From positions 124,001 to 188,000 of the forward strand of contig JAJVIC010000001.1 of NCBI GenBank assembly GCA_022072225.1: a stretch of DNA of 64,000 nucleotides, given 5' to 3'. Positions 1-9,304 of this stretch are shown here, piece after piece. Within the stretch, counting starts at the first letter, position 1; every line of letters starts with the position of its first letter. Origin of the DNA: Bacteroidia bacterium (GTDB taxonomy: Bacteria; Bacteroidota; Bacteroidia; SXHM01). The translations under genes were made by a program, and so were the position numbers. The notes beneath the pieces are model-generated. The model worked only from the letters and a program-made list of their open reading frames with translations. It was not told the DNA's origin and searched no databases.

Positions 1-1
1 T

Positions 2-400
2 AGAAAAGTAATGGATGTTTTTCCTGAAGGAGAGCATGGCAAACATGCCGTTACGCATTACAAAGTGCTGGAGCGTTTTGGTTATGTAACATTGATTGAG
101 TGTAAACTGGAAACAGGTCGTACGCATCAAATACGTGCGCATTTGCAACATATCGGTCATCCGCTGTTTAATGACGAAACCTACGGAGGAAGCAGCATCC
201 TGAAAGGAACTACTTTTCAGAAATACCGGATGTTTATTGAAAACTGTTTTGCACTCATGCCCCGACATGGCTTGCATGCAAAGTCGCTGGGTTTTGTGCA
301 TCCAGTAACAAAGAAGGAATTGTTTTTTGATTCCGATATTGCTTCGGATATGCAAGCAGTGATTGAAAAATGGAGACATTATATTAAGTACGAGAAATAA
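2..400 (+). CDS. RluA-family 23S rRNA/tRNA pseudouridine synthase, C-terminal part
   Basis: This is the 3' end of a gene that starts before the window; the frame is open to the left edge. The visible part holds the C-terminal signature of RluA-type pseudouridine synthases, GRTHQIRAHL followed by HPLFNDETYGG. These enzymes isomerise specific uridines in rRNA or tRNA. The catalytic Asp (motif HRLDxxTSG) would lie upstream and cannot be seen. Family membership is clear; the substrate (RluA, RluC or RluD type) cannot be decided from this fragment. Confidence 0.9.
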   Translation, partial: RKVMDVFPEGEHGKHAVTHYKVLERFGYVTLIECKLETGRTHQIRAHLQHIGHPLFNDETYGGSSILKGTTFQKYRMFIENCFALMPRHGLHAKSLGFVHPVTKKELFFDSDIASDMQAVIEKWRHYIKYEK

Positions 401-485
401 GGATGTTTGATTTTTAATTGCAGATTGATAATTGAAATGGCCGATCAAACATTAACAATTTAAAATCAACAATTAGATTTGCATA

Positions 486-899
486 ATGCAATTATCCTAT
501 CCGGCAAAAATACTTCTCGCCTGGGGCGAAGCCATCAGCGGCAATAAGCCGATAAAAGAATGGTTGCTTGCAAACGGGTATAAAGAATTAGGATTATTTG
601 TTCATGCTTTGAATAACCAACAAGAAGCCCGCGATTGGCTGATGAAAAATAAATTTCCTCATTTGATGGCGGTGATACGCGGAGCTGAAGGCGAAGAAAA
701 AGCCGTGAAATGGTTAGAGCAATATAATCTGAAACCCCTTGCAAAAGTGGCTCTTGCCGGTGATGGAGATAAGGCTGCTTTGAACTGGTTGATTGAAAAT
801 AATCACCGCGAACTTGCTGTTATTGCTCAGAAAATAAAAATTGTAAAAGATGAAATTGAGCGGAAGAATAATGATGTACACAGCATAAGTCCTGATTAA
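486..899 (+). CDS. small helical-repeat protein of unknown function
   Basis: A 137-residue soluble protein with no signal peptide. Residues 10-115 look like three or four degenerate helical repeats of about 30 residues, each with an Ala/Lys-rich helix followed by W-L-x(3)-N/K (around WLLANGY, WLMKNKF, WLEQYNL and WLIENNH). I do not recognise a named family. A TAnnTTTG-like -7 element (474-481) ends only four bases before the ATG, so a leaderless transcript is possible. It lies between the pseudouridine synthase and the large outer-membrane protein, about 85 and 45 bases away, with no clear functional link. Confidence 0.75.
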   Translation: MQLSYPAKILLAWGEAISGNKPIKEWLLANGYKELGLFVHALNNQQEARDWLMKNKFPHLMAVIRGAEGEEKAVKWLEQYNLKPLAKVALAGDGDKAALNWLIENNHRELAVIAQKIKIVKDEIERKNNDVHSISPD

Positions 900-943
900 T
901 TTGAGAAATTTCTACCAAACAACCTTTCTTGTAATTTTACCCG

Positions 944-3900
944 GTGCTGAAATCAATCCAGGTTTTTCTGCTTTTTCTTTTGCCTGTTGCATTAATTGCG
1001 CAAACGGGCGCCAAGCGCTCTTTTGAAATCAGCGCAGCAAAAGACAGCATTCATTTAGATTCACTTAGCATAAACCCCGAAACATTTAAAGCCCAATTTA
1101 CCAACGGCTTTATGCTAGATACCAATCTCTGCACATTCGATTGGAGCAATGCAATTCTTTTCCTCGATAAAAAAAACTGGAAAGCAAATATTCCTGAAAC
1201 GCCAACAATTAAAGTAGAATACGAAGTTTTTCCCTACAACTTCAGCAAAGAATATTACAACAAAAGCATCGACAGTTTATTAAAGCCGCAGATAAAAGGC
1301 GTTCCCAATCCGTTTGCAGTAACAATTGATAAGTCTCCTGCAGATGATATTTTCAGCATGAGTACGCTGAACAAAAACGGAAGCATTTCGCGGGGAATTA
1401 CGGTTGGAAATAATCAGGATGTTGCAATAAGTTCAAGTTTGAATTTGCAATTGTCGGGAAATATCAGTGAGAACATTGGTATTCTGGCTGCCATTACCGA
1501 TAACAACGTTCCCATTCAGCCCGAAGGAAACACGCAGCAGTTACAGGACTTCGACCAGGTATATATTCAGCTATTTACTGATAGTACCAAGCTTACCGCA
1601 GGTGATTTTCAACTACGCAAACCCGAAGGTTATTTCATGAACTTTTATAAACGTGCACAGGGTTTGAGTGTTTCTCATGCCTTTGGTCTCAGCAATTCCA
1701 ACGACTCCAAAAAGAAGATTCCAAAAATGCGTGTAACGGGAAGTGGTGCTATTTCGCGGGGAAAATTTGCGCGCAACATCATACAGGGAATTGAAAGCAA
1801 TCAGGGACCGTATCGTTTGCGTGGCAACGAGAATGAACTATTCATCATTGTTTTGGCGGGAACCGAAAACGTTTACATTGACGGGCAACTGATGGTTCGC
1901 GGGCAGGAAAATGATTACGTAATTGACTACAACACGGCTGAAGTAACTTTTACACCCAAACAAATCATCACCAAAGACAGGCGTATTATTGTTGAGTTTC
2001 AATACAGCGATAAAAATTATGCGCGCTCGCTTTTCCATGTAGGCGATGAATTTGAATATGATAAACTTCGTCTGCGTTTTAATTTTTATTCGGAGCAGGA
2101 CAGTAAGAATCAACCGCTTCTTCAAGATTTAGACGATGCACGAAAACAAATTCTTGCCGATGTGGGCGATAGCATTCAGCTTGCACTGGTGCCTTCTGCA
2201 ACCGAAACGGAATTTAACAATGAACAGGTTTTTTACGAGCTGAAAGATACTACCATATCGATTAAGGGAAACACGCAGACTTACACCGATGTGTATGTGT
2301 ATTCAACCAATTCCGACAAGGCAAAATACCAATTGCGTTTTTCCGATGTAGGGCAGGGAAACGGAAATTACCGTCAGGTGGCGAGTAGCGCCAATGGCAA
2401 GGTTTTTCAATGGTTTCTGCCCGACACAGCCACCGGTGCAAAACAGGGAAACTACGAACCCGTTGAAATTCTCATTGCCCCGAAACTAAACCAAATGTTC
2501 ACCTTTGGCGGTGATTATATGTTTTCTGAGAATGCAAAACTTACATTAGAAGGTGCTGTCACCAATACCGACCTCAACCGTTTTTCAGGAATAGACTCCG
2601 ATGATGATATCGGGTATGCAGGGCGACTTGTTTATAATCATATTATTCCAATCGGGAAGAAAGATTCAATATTGGACAAACGCTGGAAAGTCATAACAGG
2701 ACTGAGTTATGAACATACCGATAAAAACTTCCGTTACATTGAGCGCTTTCGTACAGTTGAGTTTGACCGCGACTGGAATTTGCGTGACGAAACTAAAGTT
2801 GAACCCCAGCACATAACAGGAGGAAAGCTCGGTTTTCGCAAATACGGTATAGGAGAAATGGTCTATGGTATAAATTCTTTCATCAACGGAAATACGTTCA
2901 GTGCCTTGCAGAATACATTAACAGCAAACCTTGCGTATCGAGGGTTTAAGCTCGACTTCAGAGGTAGTTTGATTTCATCTGACGGAACAGAAAAAGATTT
3001 CATCTACAAGAAATACATCGGAACACTGAGTAAAACCATTCGCTGGTTTATGCTGGGAATACGCGATGAATTTGAGGATAACCGCAGTTTTGTCAATGCC
3101 AGCGATTCGCTTCTCGCCTCAAGCTTTTATTTCAGCGACCGTACCTATTTTGTACAGAATTCCGATACCACAAAAAATAAATTTAACATCAGCTACAGAC
3201 GAAGAATGGAAAAACTTCCGATGCAAAATGATTTGGAAAAAGCAACGCTGGGCGAAAATTTTGCCTTCACAACAGAACTCGGAAGAACACAAAACAGTCG
3301 TTTTAAAAGCAATATCACTTACCGTAAACTCACTATTCTTGATTCGCTGCTTACCACACAGCGTGCCGACAACAGCTTAATCAGCCGATTGGAATATACG
3401 TTTGGTTTATTCAAAAGTGCCATTACTTCCACCACCTTTTATGAAATCGGTTCGGGCTTGGAAGCAAAAAAAGAATTCAGCTACATCAGCGTTACTAACG
3501 GGCAAGGTCCTTATATCTGGATTGATTACAACGACAACGGAATAAAAGAACTGAACGAGTTTGAGATTAATCCATTTCCAAATACAACCGATACTACCTA
3601 CCTCCGTGTGTTTGTTCCTACTAATGATTATGTAAAAACACACAGCAATGCCTTCAACGAAGTATTTAATATCACTCCCTCAACGGTGTGGGCAAACAAA
3701 GAAGGTTTTCTCAAATTTCTTTCGCGCTTCAGTAATCAGTTTGTGTTTCGCATTGACCGCAAAACGCAGCGTGAAAAGATTGAGAAAATCTTCAATCCGT
3801 TTGTAAATGAAGTTGCCGACACCAGTTTGCTCACACTTAATTCATCTTTCCGCAATACTTTTTTCTTCAACCGAAGCAGTGCCAAGTTTGGAGTAGACTA

Positions 3901-4483
3901 TACCTGGCAGGATAACCGCAGTAAAACACTTCTTACCAACGGATTTGAATCACGCAGCAATGCATCGCACGGATTTCGCAGCCGCTGGAACATCACGCGT
4001 ATGTTTACCCTCAATGTTACTTACAACAACGGAACAAAAACCAGTACATCTGAATATTTTAATACCAATAATTTCATCATCAATTTTAACGAAACAGAAC
4101 CCAAACTATCCTTTCAGCCCAACACGGCTTTTCGTATGAGTATTCAATTTAAATACATGGAGAAGCGCAACAATATTGATTATGGAGGAGAGAAAACATT
4201 TATCCGTAATGCAGGTACTGAATTGAAATACAATATTCTTTCAAAAGGCAGTATTCTCGCCAACTTTAATTACATCATCAATAGTTTTAACGGAGAAGAA
4301 AACAGCCCTCTCGGATTTGAAATGCTGGAAGGTTTAAAAGTGGGACAGAATTTTACCTGGGCATTGGCAGGGCAAACCAAGCTGAATAAAAATATGCAGT
4401 TGAACATTCAATACACCGGAAGAAAATCGGAAGGTTCAAAAACGGTGCATACAGGGAATGTGCAGGTGAGGGCGTTTTTCTGA
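944..4483 (+). CDS. large predicted outer-membrane beta-barrel protein
   Basis: A 1179-residue exported protein. Residues 1-20 form a signal peptide (hydrophobic run ending ALIAQ). The only in-frame start after the upstream stop at 932 is the GTG at 944. The body is rich in alternating polar/aromatic strands, with a segment around residues 310-350 (VYIDGQLMVRG, then DYVIDYNTAEVTF and IIVEFQYSD) resembling a periplasmic or plug-like domain. The chain ends in Phe-Phe, as expected for a BamA-inserted barrel. I see no TonB box and cannot assign a named family or substrate. Large uncharacterised outer-membrane proteins of this kind are common in Bacteroidota. Confidence 0.8.
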   Translation: MLKSIQVFLLFLLPVALIAQTGAKRSFEISAAKDSIHLDSLSINPETFKAQFTNGFMLDTNLCTFDWSNAILFLDKKNWKANIPETPTIKVEYEVFPYNFSKEYYNKSIDSLLKPQIKGVPNPFAVTIDKSPADDIFSMSTLNKNGSISRGITVGNNQDVAISSSLNLQLSGNISENIGILAAITDNNVPIQPEGNTQQLQDFDQVYIQLFTDSTKLTAGDFQLRKPEGYFMNFYKRAQGLSVSHAFGLSNSNDSKKKIPKMRVTGSGAISRGKFARNIIQGIESNQGPYRLRGNENELFIIVLAGTENVYIDGQLMVRGQENDYVIDYNTAEVTFTPKQIITKDRRIIVEFQYSDKNYARSLFHVGDEFEYDKLRLRFNFYSEQDSKNQPLLQDLDDARKQILADVGDSIQLALVPSATETEFNNEQVFYELKDTTISIKGNTQTYTDVYVYSTNSDKAKYQLRFSDVGQGNGNYRQVASSANGKVFQWFLPDTATGAKQGNYEPVEILIAPKLNQMFTFGGDYMFSENAKLTLEGAVTNTDLNRFSGIDSDDDIGYAGRLVYNHIIPIGKKDSILDKRWKVITGLSYEHTDKNFRYIERFRTVEFDRDWNLRDETKVEPQHITGGKLGFRKYGIGEMVYGINSFINGNTFSALQNTLTANLAYRGFKLDFRGSLISSDGTEKDFIYKKYIGTLSKTIRWFMLGIRDEFEDNRSFVNASDSLLASSFYFSDRTYFVQNSDTTKNKFNISYRRRMEKLPMQNDLEKATLGENFAFTTELGRTQNSRFKSNITYRKLTILDSLLTTQRADNSLISRLEYTFGLFKSAITSTTFYEIGSGLEAKKEFSYISVTNGQGPYIWIDYNDNGIKELNEFEINPFPNTTDTTYLRVFVPTNDYVKTHSNAFNEVFNITPSTVWANKEGFLKFLSRFSNQFVFRIDRKTQREKIEKIFNPFVNEVADTSLLTLNSSFRNTFFFNRSSAKFGVDYTWQDNRSKTLLTNGFESRSNASHGFRSRWNITRMFTLNVTYNNGTKTSTSEYFNTNNFIINFNETEPKLSFQPNTAFRMSIQFKYMEKRNNIDYGGEKTFIRNAGTELKYNILSKGSILANFNYIINSFNGEENSPLGFEMLEGLKVGQNFTWALAGQTKLNKNMQLNIQYTGRKSEGSKTVHTGNVQVRAFF

Positions 4484-4510
4484 GAAGTATTATTGCGATA
4501 AAATGAATGG

Positions 4511-5137
4511 CTAAGTCAAATAGTCCCTTACTTTTTGTTGGATAAGTTTTTTCACACTTTCCCATGATTGCCCTTTCAGACTTACGGGTTCTTCGCTTTC
4601 TTCTGCATCAACAAAATAAGTTAGTGCATCGGGAATGGAAATAAGTAACATCTGACTTGGATATTTCCTCTTGTGAAAGTCCATTATTTCGGATAATGAA
4701 TACTGTTGGAGTAGTTCATATATATCCCAAAAGTCTTTCTTTTTTCCTCTTCCCAATATTGCATTTATTTTCATTGCTGCGATATCACGAGTGTCATAAA
4801 GCCTTATTCCATCTATTGTTTCAGAAGTATATAATTGTGGATGAGGAAAGTGAATTATGTCTGTTTTAATATTTTGGATGTAACAGAATATGCCAATTTT
4901 CGACATCTTTTTCTCGTAACTGAAATCACCTCCAAATTGCTTTTCAAGCGCTTCAATTATTGGAGGAAATTCAAACGGTTCGCTCGAAAATAAATCCAAA
5001 TCAACAGATATTCTATGTCCGTATTTTAAGGATAAAGCTGTTCCGCCAACTAATGAGAATTGACTAAACTCAGGCAGTGATAATACTTCTTTTAGTATGG
5101 ATAGAGTTCCGGGTTCAACTGTCTCAAAATGTAGCAT
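4511..5137 (-). CDS. AbiEii/AbiGii-type nucleotidyltransferase toxin
   Basis: A 208-residue protein of the AbiEii family (DNA polymerase beta-like nucleotidyltransferases), the toxin half of AbiE-type systems that cause growth arrest or phage abortive infection. It shows the motif LVGGTALSLKYGHR-x(3)-DLDLF at residues 29-50, with Gly-Gly and Asp-x-Asp, and the later KKKDFWDIYELL helix (about residues 131-144) that carries the conserved D-x(2)-D. The active-site motifs look intact. The start MLHFETVEPGT is typical of the family. The gene overlaps its upstream partner by 46 bases, so the two are probably translationally coupled. Confidence 0.88.
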   Translation of the reverse strand: MLHFETVEPGTLSILKEVLSLPEFSQFSLVGGTALSLKYGHRISVDLDLFSSEPFEFPPIIEALEKQFGGDFSYEKKMSKIGIFCYIQNIKTDIIHFPHPQLYTSETIDGIRLYDTRDIAAMKINAILGRGKKKDFWDIYELLQQYSLSEIMDFHKRKYPSQMLLISIPDALTYFVDAEESEEPVSLKGQSWESVKKLIQQKVRDYLT

Positions 5138-5388
5138 CTGAATTTATTTACCGGTTCATCTATTACTGCGCTTGCAAGATACAATTTATCTAAAGGAAGA
5201 TATTTGGCATTCAGTAACACTGTTTTTACCTTTTCATCCCCATAATACCTTCTGCATTGACGGATGTCTTCCACATCGCCACGCTCAAACACACGTTCAA
5301 TTACGAACGATGCTTTTTCGTCATAATCTAATTTCTCGAAATTAACATCCCAGAAAATGCGGGGATGAAAAACAGGTTTGGCTTTCAT
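5092..5388 (-). CDS. DUF6922-like protein, putative antitoxin of the AbiEii pair
   Basis: A 98-residue protein starting at the ATG at 5388 (a TTG at 5397 would add three residues). The N-terminal segment HPRIFWDVNFEKLDY-x(5)-FVIERVFERGD and the later QCRRYYG match small proteins, called DUF6922 as I recall, that sit directly upstream of AbiEii toxins in Bacteroidota. Its 3' end overlaps the toxin gene by 46 bases. The antitoxin role is inferred from this arrangement; no winged-helix AbiEi domain is visible, so it differs from the classic AbiEi antitoxin. Confidence 0.75.
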   Translation of the reverse strand: MKAKPVFHPRIFWDVNFEKLDYDEKASFVIERVFERGDVEDIRQCRRYYGDEKVKTVLLNAKYLPLDKLYLASAVIDEPVNKFRCYILRQLNPELYPY

Positions 5389-5394
5389 GTGATA

Positions 5395-5402
5395 CAAAGA
5401 TA
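5395..5402 (-). promoter_or_regulatory. -7 element (TATCTTTG) of the toxin/antitoxin operon
   Basis: On the minus strand this octamer fits the Bacteroidota -7 consensus TAnnTTTG. It ends seven bases before the ATG at 5388, so the transcript would be leaderless or nearly so. No convincing -33 TTTG is seen at the expected distance. Confidence 0.35.
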
Positions 5403-5504
5403 AGTGATTTCGGTTGACAACTCAACTATCCTGAGGCATGTGTTGCACCCCAATATTTCGTTTCTTTGCCACACTCAATGAATTATCAATTCCAATTCCC
5501 AAGA

Positions 5505-7292
5505 ATGAAAAAAACTTGCCTGTTTCTTTTTCTAATCTCTAATTTCCAGTTTCTGACTTCTGCTCAACACGTAACCCACGGCCCGGTAACAGGCGGATTA
5601 AACGCCACTACTGCCCGCATGTATGTGCGCACCGATGCAGCAATGCCTTATACCATTGATGTTTCAACAGAGCCAAATTTCAGTACGCTGTTAAGTTTCA
5701 GCGACAGTACACGACCTGAATTGGATAATTCACGAATTGTTACCCTTTCGGGTTTACAGCCCTACACCAAATATTATTACCGTGTTATTATTGACGGCAT
5801 TGAAGAAGAGCGTTCTGGTTCTTTCACTACGTTTCCCGAAAACGGAGTAAAAGGAAACTTTGTACTTACAACAGGTTCGTGTCAGGAAACGGCTAATATG
5901 GATGTGTTTGACCGTATGCTGGAACTTGAACCGATCATGATGCTTCACACAGGTGATTATACGTATCCTTCGTACCAGATGAATCAGGATTATCCTGAGA
6001 ATTATGCGCGTGCACAGGAGTCGTGGCAACGCAGGTATAATGAAGACCGCATGAAAGACATGCTGCTGTATGTTCCCATTGATTATGTTGCCGATGATGA
6101 TGATAATTACAACGGTAACTGCGCCAATTACCGCACATGGCTTACGCTTGATACAAGTTCCGGTGAGGTTGTTAACGGATGGGAAATGGCTGCAGTTCCT
6201 CAAGGCGCGCGTGAAAACTGGTTTCGTTCGTATGTTGAATATTTTCCGGGTTATCAAATAGTAGATACCAGCGAGGGGCTTTATCATAGTTTTACTTTGG
6301 GTAACTGCGATTTCTTTTTTATTGATACCCGTGCTACTTCAAGCCCTGCGCCTGAGGCGTATCAATATGATTCACTAACCAATACCTGGACATTTGCGCC
6401 CGACACTAATCATCGTATTCTAAGTGTGAACCAAATGAACTGGCTGAAAAACAGTTTGCAAAATTCCACGGCTGACTGGAAATTTATTGTTGGCGGTGTA
6501 CCCTTCAACAAAAACCTGCGAAGGCTTATTGATTTCGGAATGGCTGCCCAGGCTTTTACTTTTGACCTGAATGGACAAACCGGTTCGGGCTTCAGGCTTG
6601 CAGCAGGTTTTTCTGATTACTGGGCAGGATATCCGCACCAGCAAAATGAGCTGCTCAGTTTCCTTGCTTCCAATAATATTAAAGATGTAATCAGCATCAG
6701 TGGCGATACGCATCACAATGTTATGGATGACGGAACCAACTCCGGAATTCCAGAGCTGAATGCCAGCGGACTGAGCGTTGAAAACCTACAGCTTGCTTAC
6801 TGGATTGATTATTACGGTCAGGCTTTCGGGCAGCCGCGTGTTATTGATTCATTATGGAATGGAGGTGGCAACGGTTTAGAAAATATGAACTTTAACAATG
6901 CATTCGGAAAGATTGAAATCTTTGAAGACGACTCGGTGCAGCTCTGTATTATTGATTTTGAAGGCACCACCATTTCGTGCATGACCATTGTTAATTCAAC
7001 CATAGCTTCGGTGGAGGATGCAGGCACTTCAACAAACCGATTTGATATTCTTATTTTCCCGAATCCATCAGACAATATGTTCACCATAAAACTTCCTGAA
7101 AATTATTTACTCACCGGAAAAGAAAAATGCCGCATCACCGACATTAACGGAAAATCGGTTTCTGTAATTGACCTTGAAAAAGACAAAGGAGCAAATACTT
7201 TTTCTGTCAGTGTGCAATCATCGCCCGGCATATACCTGCTGGATTTCAGCACCGGCAAAACTAAAGTGCAGAAGAAGTTAATGGTAAAATAA
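5505..7292 (+). CDS. PhoD-like alkaline phosphatase D with T9SS sorting domain
   Basis: A secreted metallophosphatase of about 595 residues. The start at the ATG at 5505 gives a clean signal peptide (MKKTCLFLFLIS, ending SAQ); an ATG at 5478 or TTG at 5466 would add 9 or 13 residues. An N-terminal fibronectin-like domain (residues about 20-110) is followed by the PhoD catalytic core: TTGSCQE, HTGDYTY, VADDDDNYNGN and SGDTHHN, the metal-binding Asp/Asn/His set of the family. The last 75 residues, from about FPNPSDNMFTI to KLMVK, are a T9SS type-A C-terminal domain, so the protein should cross the outer membrane by type IX secretion. Likely role: releasing phosphate from extracellular diesters. 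Confidence 0.88.
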   Translation: MKKTCLFLFLISNFQFLTSAQHVTHGPVTGGLNATTARMYVRTDAAMPYTIDVSTEPNFSTLLSFSDSTRPELDNSRIVTLSGLQPYTKYYYRVIIDGIEEERSGSFTTFPENGVKGNFVLTTGSCQETANMDVFDRMLELEPIMMLHTGDYTYPSYQMNQDYPENYARAQESWQRRYNEDRMKDMLLYVPIDYVADDDDNYNGNCANYRTWLTLDTSSGEVVNGWEMAAVPQGARENWFRSYVEYFPGYQIVDTSEGLYHSFTLGNCDFFFIDTRATSSPAPEAYQYDSLTNTWTFAPDTNHRILSVNQMNWLKNSLQNSTADWKFIVGGVPFNKNLRRLIDFGMAAQAFTFDLNGQTGSGFRLAAGFSDYWAGYPHQQNELLSFLASNNIKDVISISGDTHHNVMDDGTNSGIPELNASGLSVENLQLAYWIDYYGQAFGQPRVIDSLWNGGGNGLENMNFNNAFGKIEIFEDDSVQLCIIDFEGTTISCMTIVNSTIASVEDAGTSTNRFDILIFPNPSDNMFTIKLPENYLLTGKEKCRITDINGKSVSVIDLEKDKGANTFSVSVQSSPGIYLLDFSTGKTKVQKKLMVK

Positions 7293-7318
7293 GTTTTGCG
7301 ACAAGCGTAGTGGAGAGC

Positions 7319-9175
7319 ATGACGAACATTTATAAATACATGTTACGCCTGCTGTTGTTCTGGCTCTGTGTATTTGCTCTTAACCGGATTGTATTTCTTG
7401 TTGCAACCTTTCATTTTGTGGAAGGTGCAGCATATTCCGAAATAGCTTACTCATTGGTTTCCGGGCTGCGGCTCGACCTTTCAACCGTTTCGTATTTTGC
7501 AGTTGTAACTTTTCTGTTCGCATTTATTTACAGCATAACGCAAGCTGCGTTTTGGGTTAAGTTGAGCCACACCCTCAGTTATTTTCTGATTGCTGCCAAC
7601 AACCTGGTAAGCTTTGGCGAAATAAGTCTGTATCAGGAATGGCGCACCAAGGTGAATATACAAGCCCTGCTGCACCTGCTGAATCCGGAAGAGGTAATTA
7701 AATATACTCCCTGGGGACTGGTGTTGCTTTTTCTTATTCCGATGATAGTGATTACGTTTCTCTACATCAAAGCGTACCGCAAATGGGTTATGCCTTTTCT
7801 TATAACAACCAACACCCCTCAATTGACAAAACGGATGACTAACGCCCTGCTATGTGTCCCCATAGCTGCTGTTCTGTTTGTTTTTATGCGTGGTGGTTTT
7901 CAGCGTTTTCCTATTTCGGAGAGTGATGCCATTTATTCCAAACATCAGGTGCTGAATGATGCAGCCGTAAATTCGGTACGCTACCTTACCAAAGATATTA
8001 TTGAATACAATCATAACATGAGTGCAAACCCTTATCGCCACATGGATGATGAGAGAGCGAGGGCTTTGCTGCGGGAGCTTTATACCATTCCTGAAGACAC
8101 CACCGAACAGATACTGACTACCCAACGCCCGAACATTGTTATGATTATTCTGGAAAGCTGGAGCGCAAATGTGGTGCAGTCGTTTGGCGGTGACCGGCAC
8201 ACTCCGTTTTTCGATAGCCTTGCCGGGGAGGGAATAAAGTTTACCAATTTTTTTCCTGCGGGGTATGTGTCTGATCAGGGCTTTCCGGCTATTCTCAGTT
8301 CGTATCCCTCTTCGTTTAAAATCTCGGTTATCAATCAGCCTAAAAAGATTCCATCGCTGCCCTGCATTACCGATGATGTTAAAAAGGCAGGTTATAACAA
8401 TACGTTTGTGTATGCGGGAGATCTGGACTTCGGCAATTTCAAGGCTTATGTGTACGATAAAGATTTTGATGTGGTAAAACAGGATGTTGATTTTGATCCG
8501 TCATTGCAGCGCGGCTCGCTGGGCATTCACGATAAGCCTGTTGTTCCCGATATTGCCAAACTGCTCAATCAGTCGGCAGAGCCTTTCTTTTTCTGCTGGT
8601 ACACCCTGAGTTCACATGCGCCTTATGATTTTCCGGTGGAGCCCAACGCCAATAGGACAGGGGATTACGAAGGCTCGGTGGAATATGCCGATGCTGCGCT
8701 GCGCCTGCTTTTTAACCGGATTAAAAACGAACCGTGGTTTAATAACACCCTGTTTGTGTTGGTGGCCGACCACGGCCATGCAAGCAAAAAAAACTTTGAT
8801 CTGGTGAATAAAGAATATCATCGTATTCCCATGTTGTTATATGGTAATGCTATAAAACCCGAGTGGAGGAAAAAGGAAATTAAATCTGCTTTTTCGCACC
8901 TGGATATAACACCCACTTTGCTAAAACAATTGGGTTTAAAGACGGAGCACTACACCTGGGGAAAAGATATGTTTAACCCCACGGCTCCGCATTTTGCATA
9001 TTACTGTTATTACTACGGTGCGGGCATGGTTACCGACAGCGTGTATGTTAGTCTGCACCGCGAGCTGAAAGAACCGATTGATACGAAAGGAAAATCACCC
9101 GAGGAAATAAGCAAACTTACCGAACAGCTGAAAGCCTTTCAGCAGGTTTTTTACGATGATTTTTTAGCGCGGTAA
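7319..9175 (+). CDS. LTA synthase family (sulfatase-fold) membrane protein
   Basis: About 618 residues, with four or five N-terminal membrane helices (residues 1-190) and a periplasmic alkaline-phosphatase/sulfatase-fold domain (about 270-610). Metal-site motifs are visible: MIILESWSANVV (Glu) and VADHGHAS (Asp/His). Gram-negative members transfer phosphoglycerol or phosphoethanolamine-type groups onto envelope glycans. In the nucleophile region, where homologues have Arg-Thr-Asp-x-Gly, this protein reads YVSDQGF, so Ser appears to replace Thr. The ATG at 7319 was chosen over a GTG at 7310. It follows the phosphatase by about 26 bases and may share its transcript. Confidence 0.85.
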   Translation: MTNIYKYMLRLLLFWLCVFALNRIVFLVATFHFVEGAAYSEIAYSLVSGLRLDLSTVSYFAVVTFLFAFIYSITQAAFWVKLSHTLSYFLIAANNLVSFGEISLYQEWRTKVNIQALLHLLNPEEVIKYTPWGLVLLFLIPMIVITFLYIKAYRKWVMPFLITTNTPQLTKRMTNALLCVPIAAVLFVFMRGGFQRFPISESDAIYSKHQVLNDAAVNSVRYLTKDIIEYNHNMSANPYRHMDDERARALLRELYTIPEDTTEQILTTQRPNIVMIILESWSANVVQSFGGDRHTPFFDSLAGEGIKFTNFFPAGYVSDQGFPAILSSYPSSFKISVINQPKKIPSLPCITDDVKKAGYNNTFVYAGDLDFGNFKAYVYDKDFDVVKQDVDFDPSLQRGSLGIHDKPVVPDIAKLLNQSAEPFFFCWYTLSSHAPYDFPVEPNANRTGDYEGSVEYADAALRLLFNRIKNEPWFNNTLFVLVADHGHASKKNFDLVNKEYHRIPMLLYGNAIKPEWRKKEIKSAFSHLDITPTLLKQLGLKTEHYTWGKDMFNPTAPHFAYYCYYYGAGMVTDSVYVSLHRELKEPIDTKGKSPEEISKLTEQLKAFQQVFYDDFLAR

Positions 9176-9197
9176 GGGCTGCCCTCTGTTTTATAAC

Positions 9198-9233
9198 AAA
9201 AAACCACCGCCCGGTAAACCCTCCGGACGGTGG
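9198..9233 (-). terminator. rho-independent terminator of the 319-residue protein gene
   Basis: On the minus strand, an 11-bp stem with one mismatch (arms 9223-9233 and 9204-9214, CCACCG paired with CGGTGG and CCGG with CCGG) and an 8-base loop is followed by six T (9203-9198). It lies about 70 bases past the stop codon at 9305. Read on the plus strand it has no T-run. Confidence 0.75.
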
Positions 9234-9304
9234 CTCTGTATGCAATGAGATGGCAAGTAAGCATCGCATACATCAGGCGTATGTCAGCGCCTTAGGTTTT
9301 AGTG

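Noticed and set aside
5754-6287. 177-codon antisense frame within the PhoD-like phosphatase gene
   Set aside because: The plus-strand product has all phosphatase motifs; the antisense product has no recognisable features.
9204-9233. Terminator for the plus-strand LTA-synthase-like gene
   Set aside because: On the plus strand the stem is followed by GCTCTGTATG rather than a T-run; on the minus strand it has six T.
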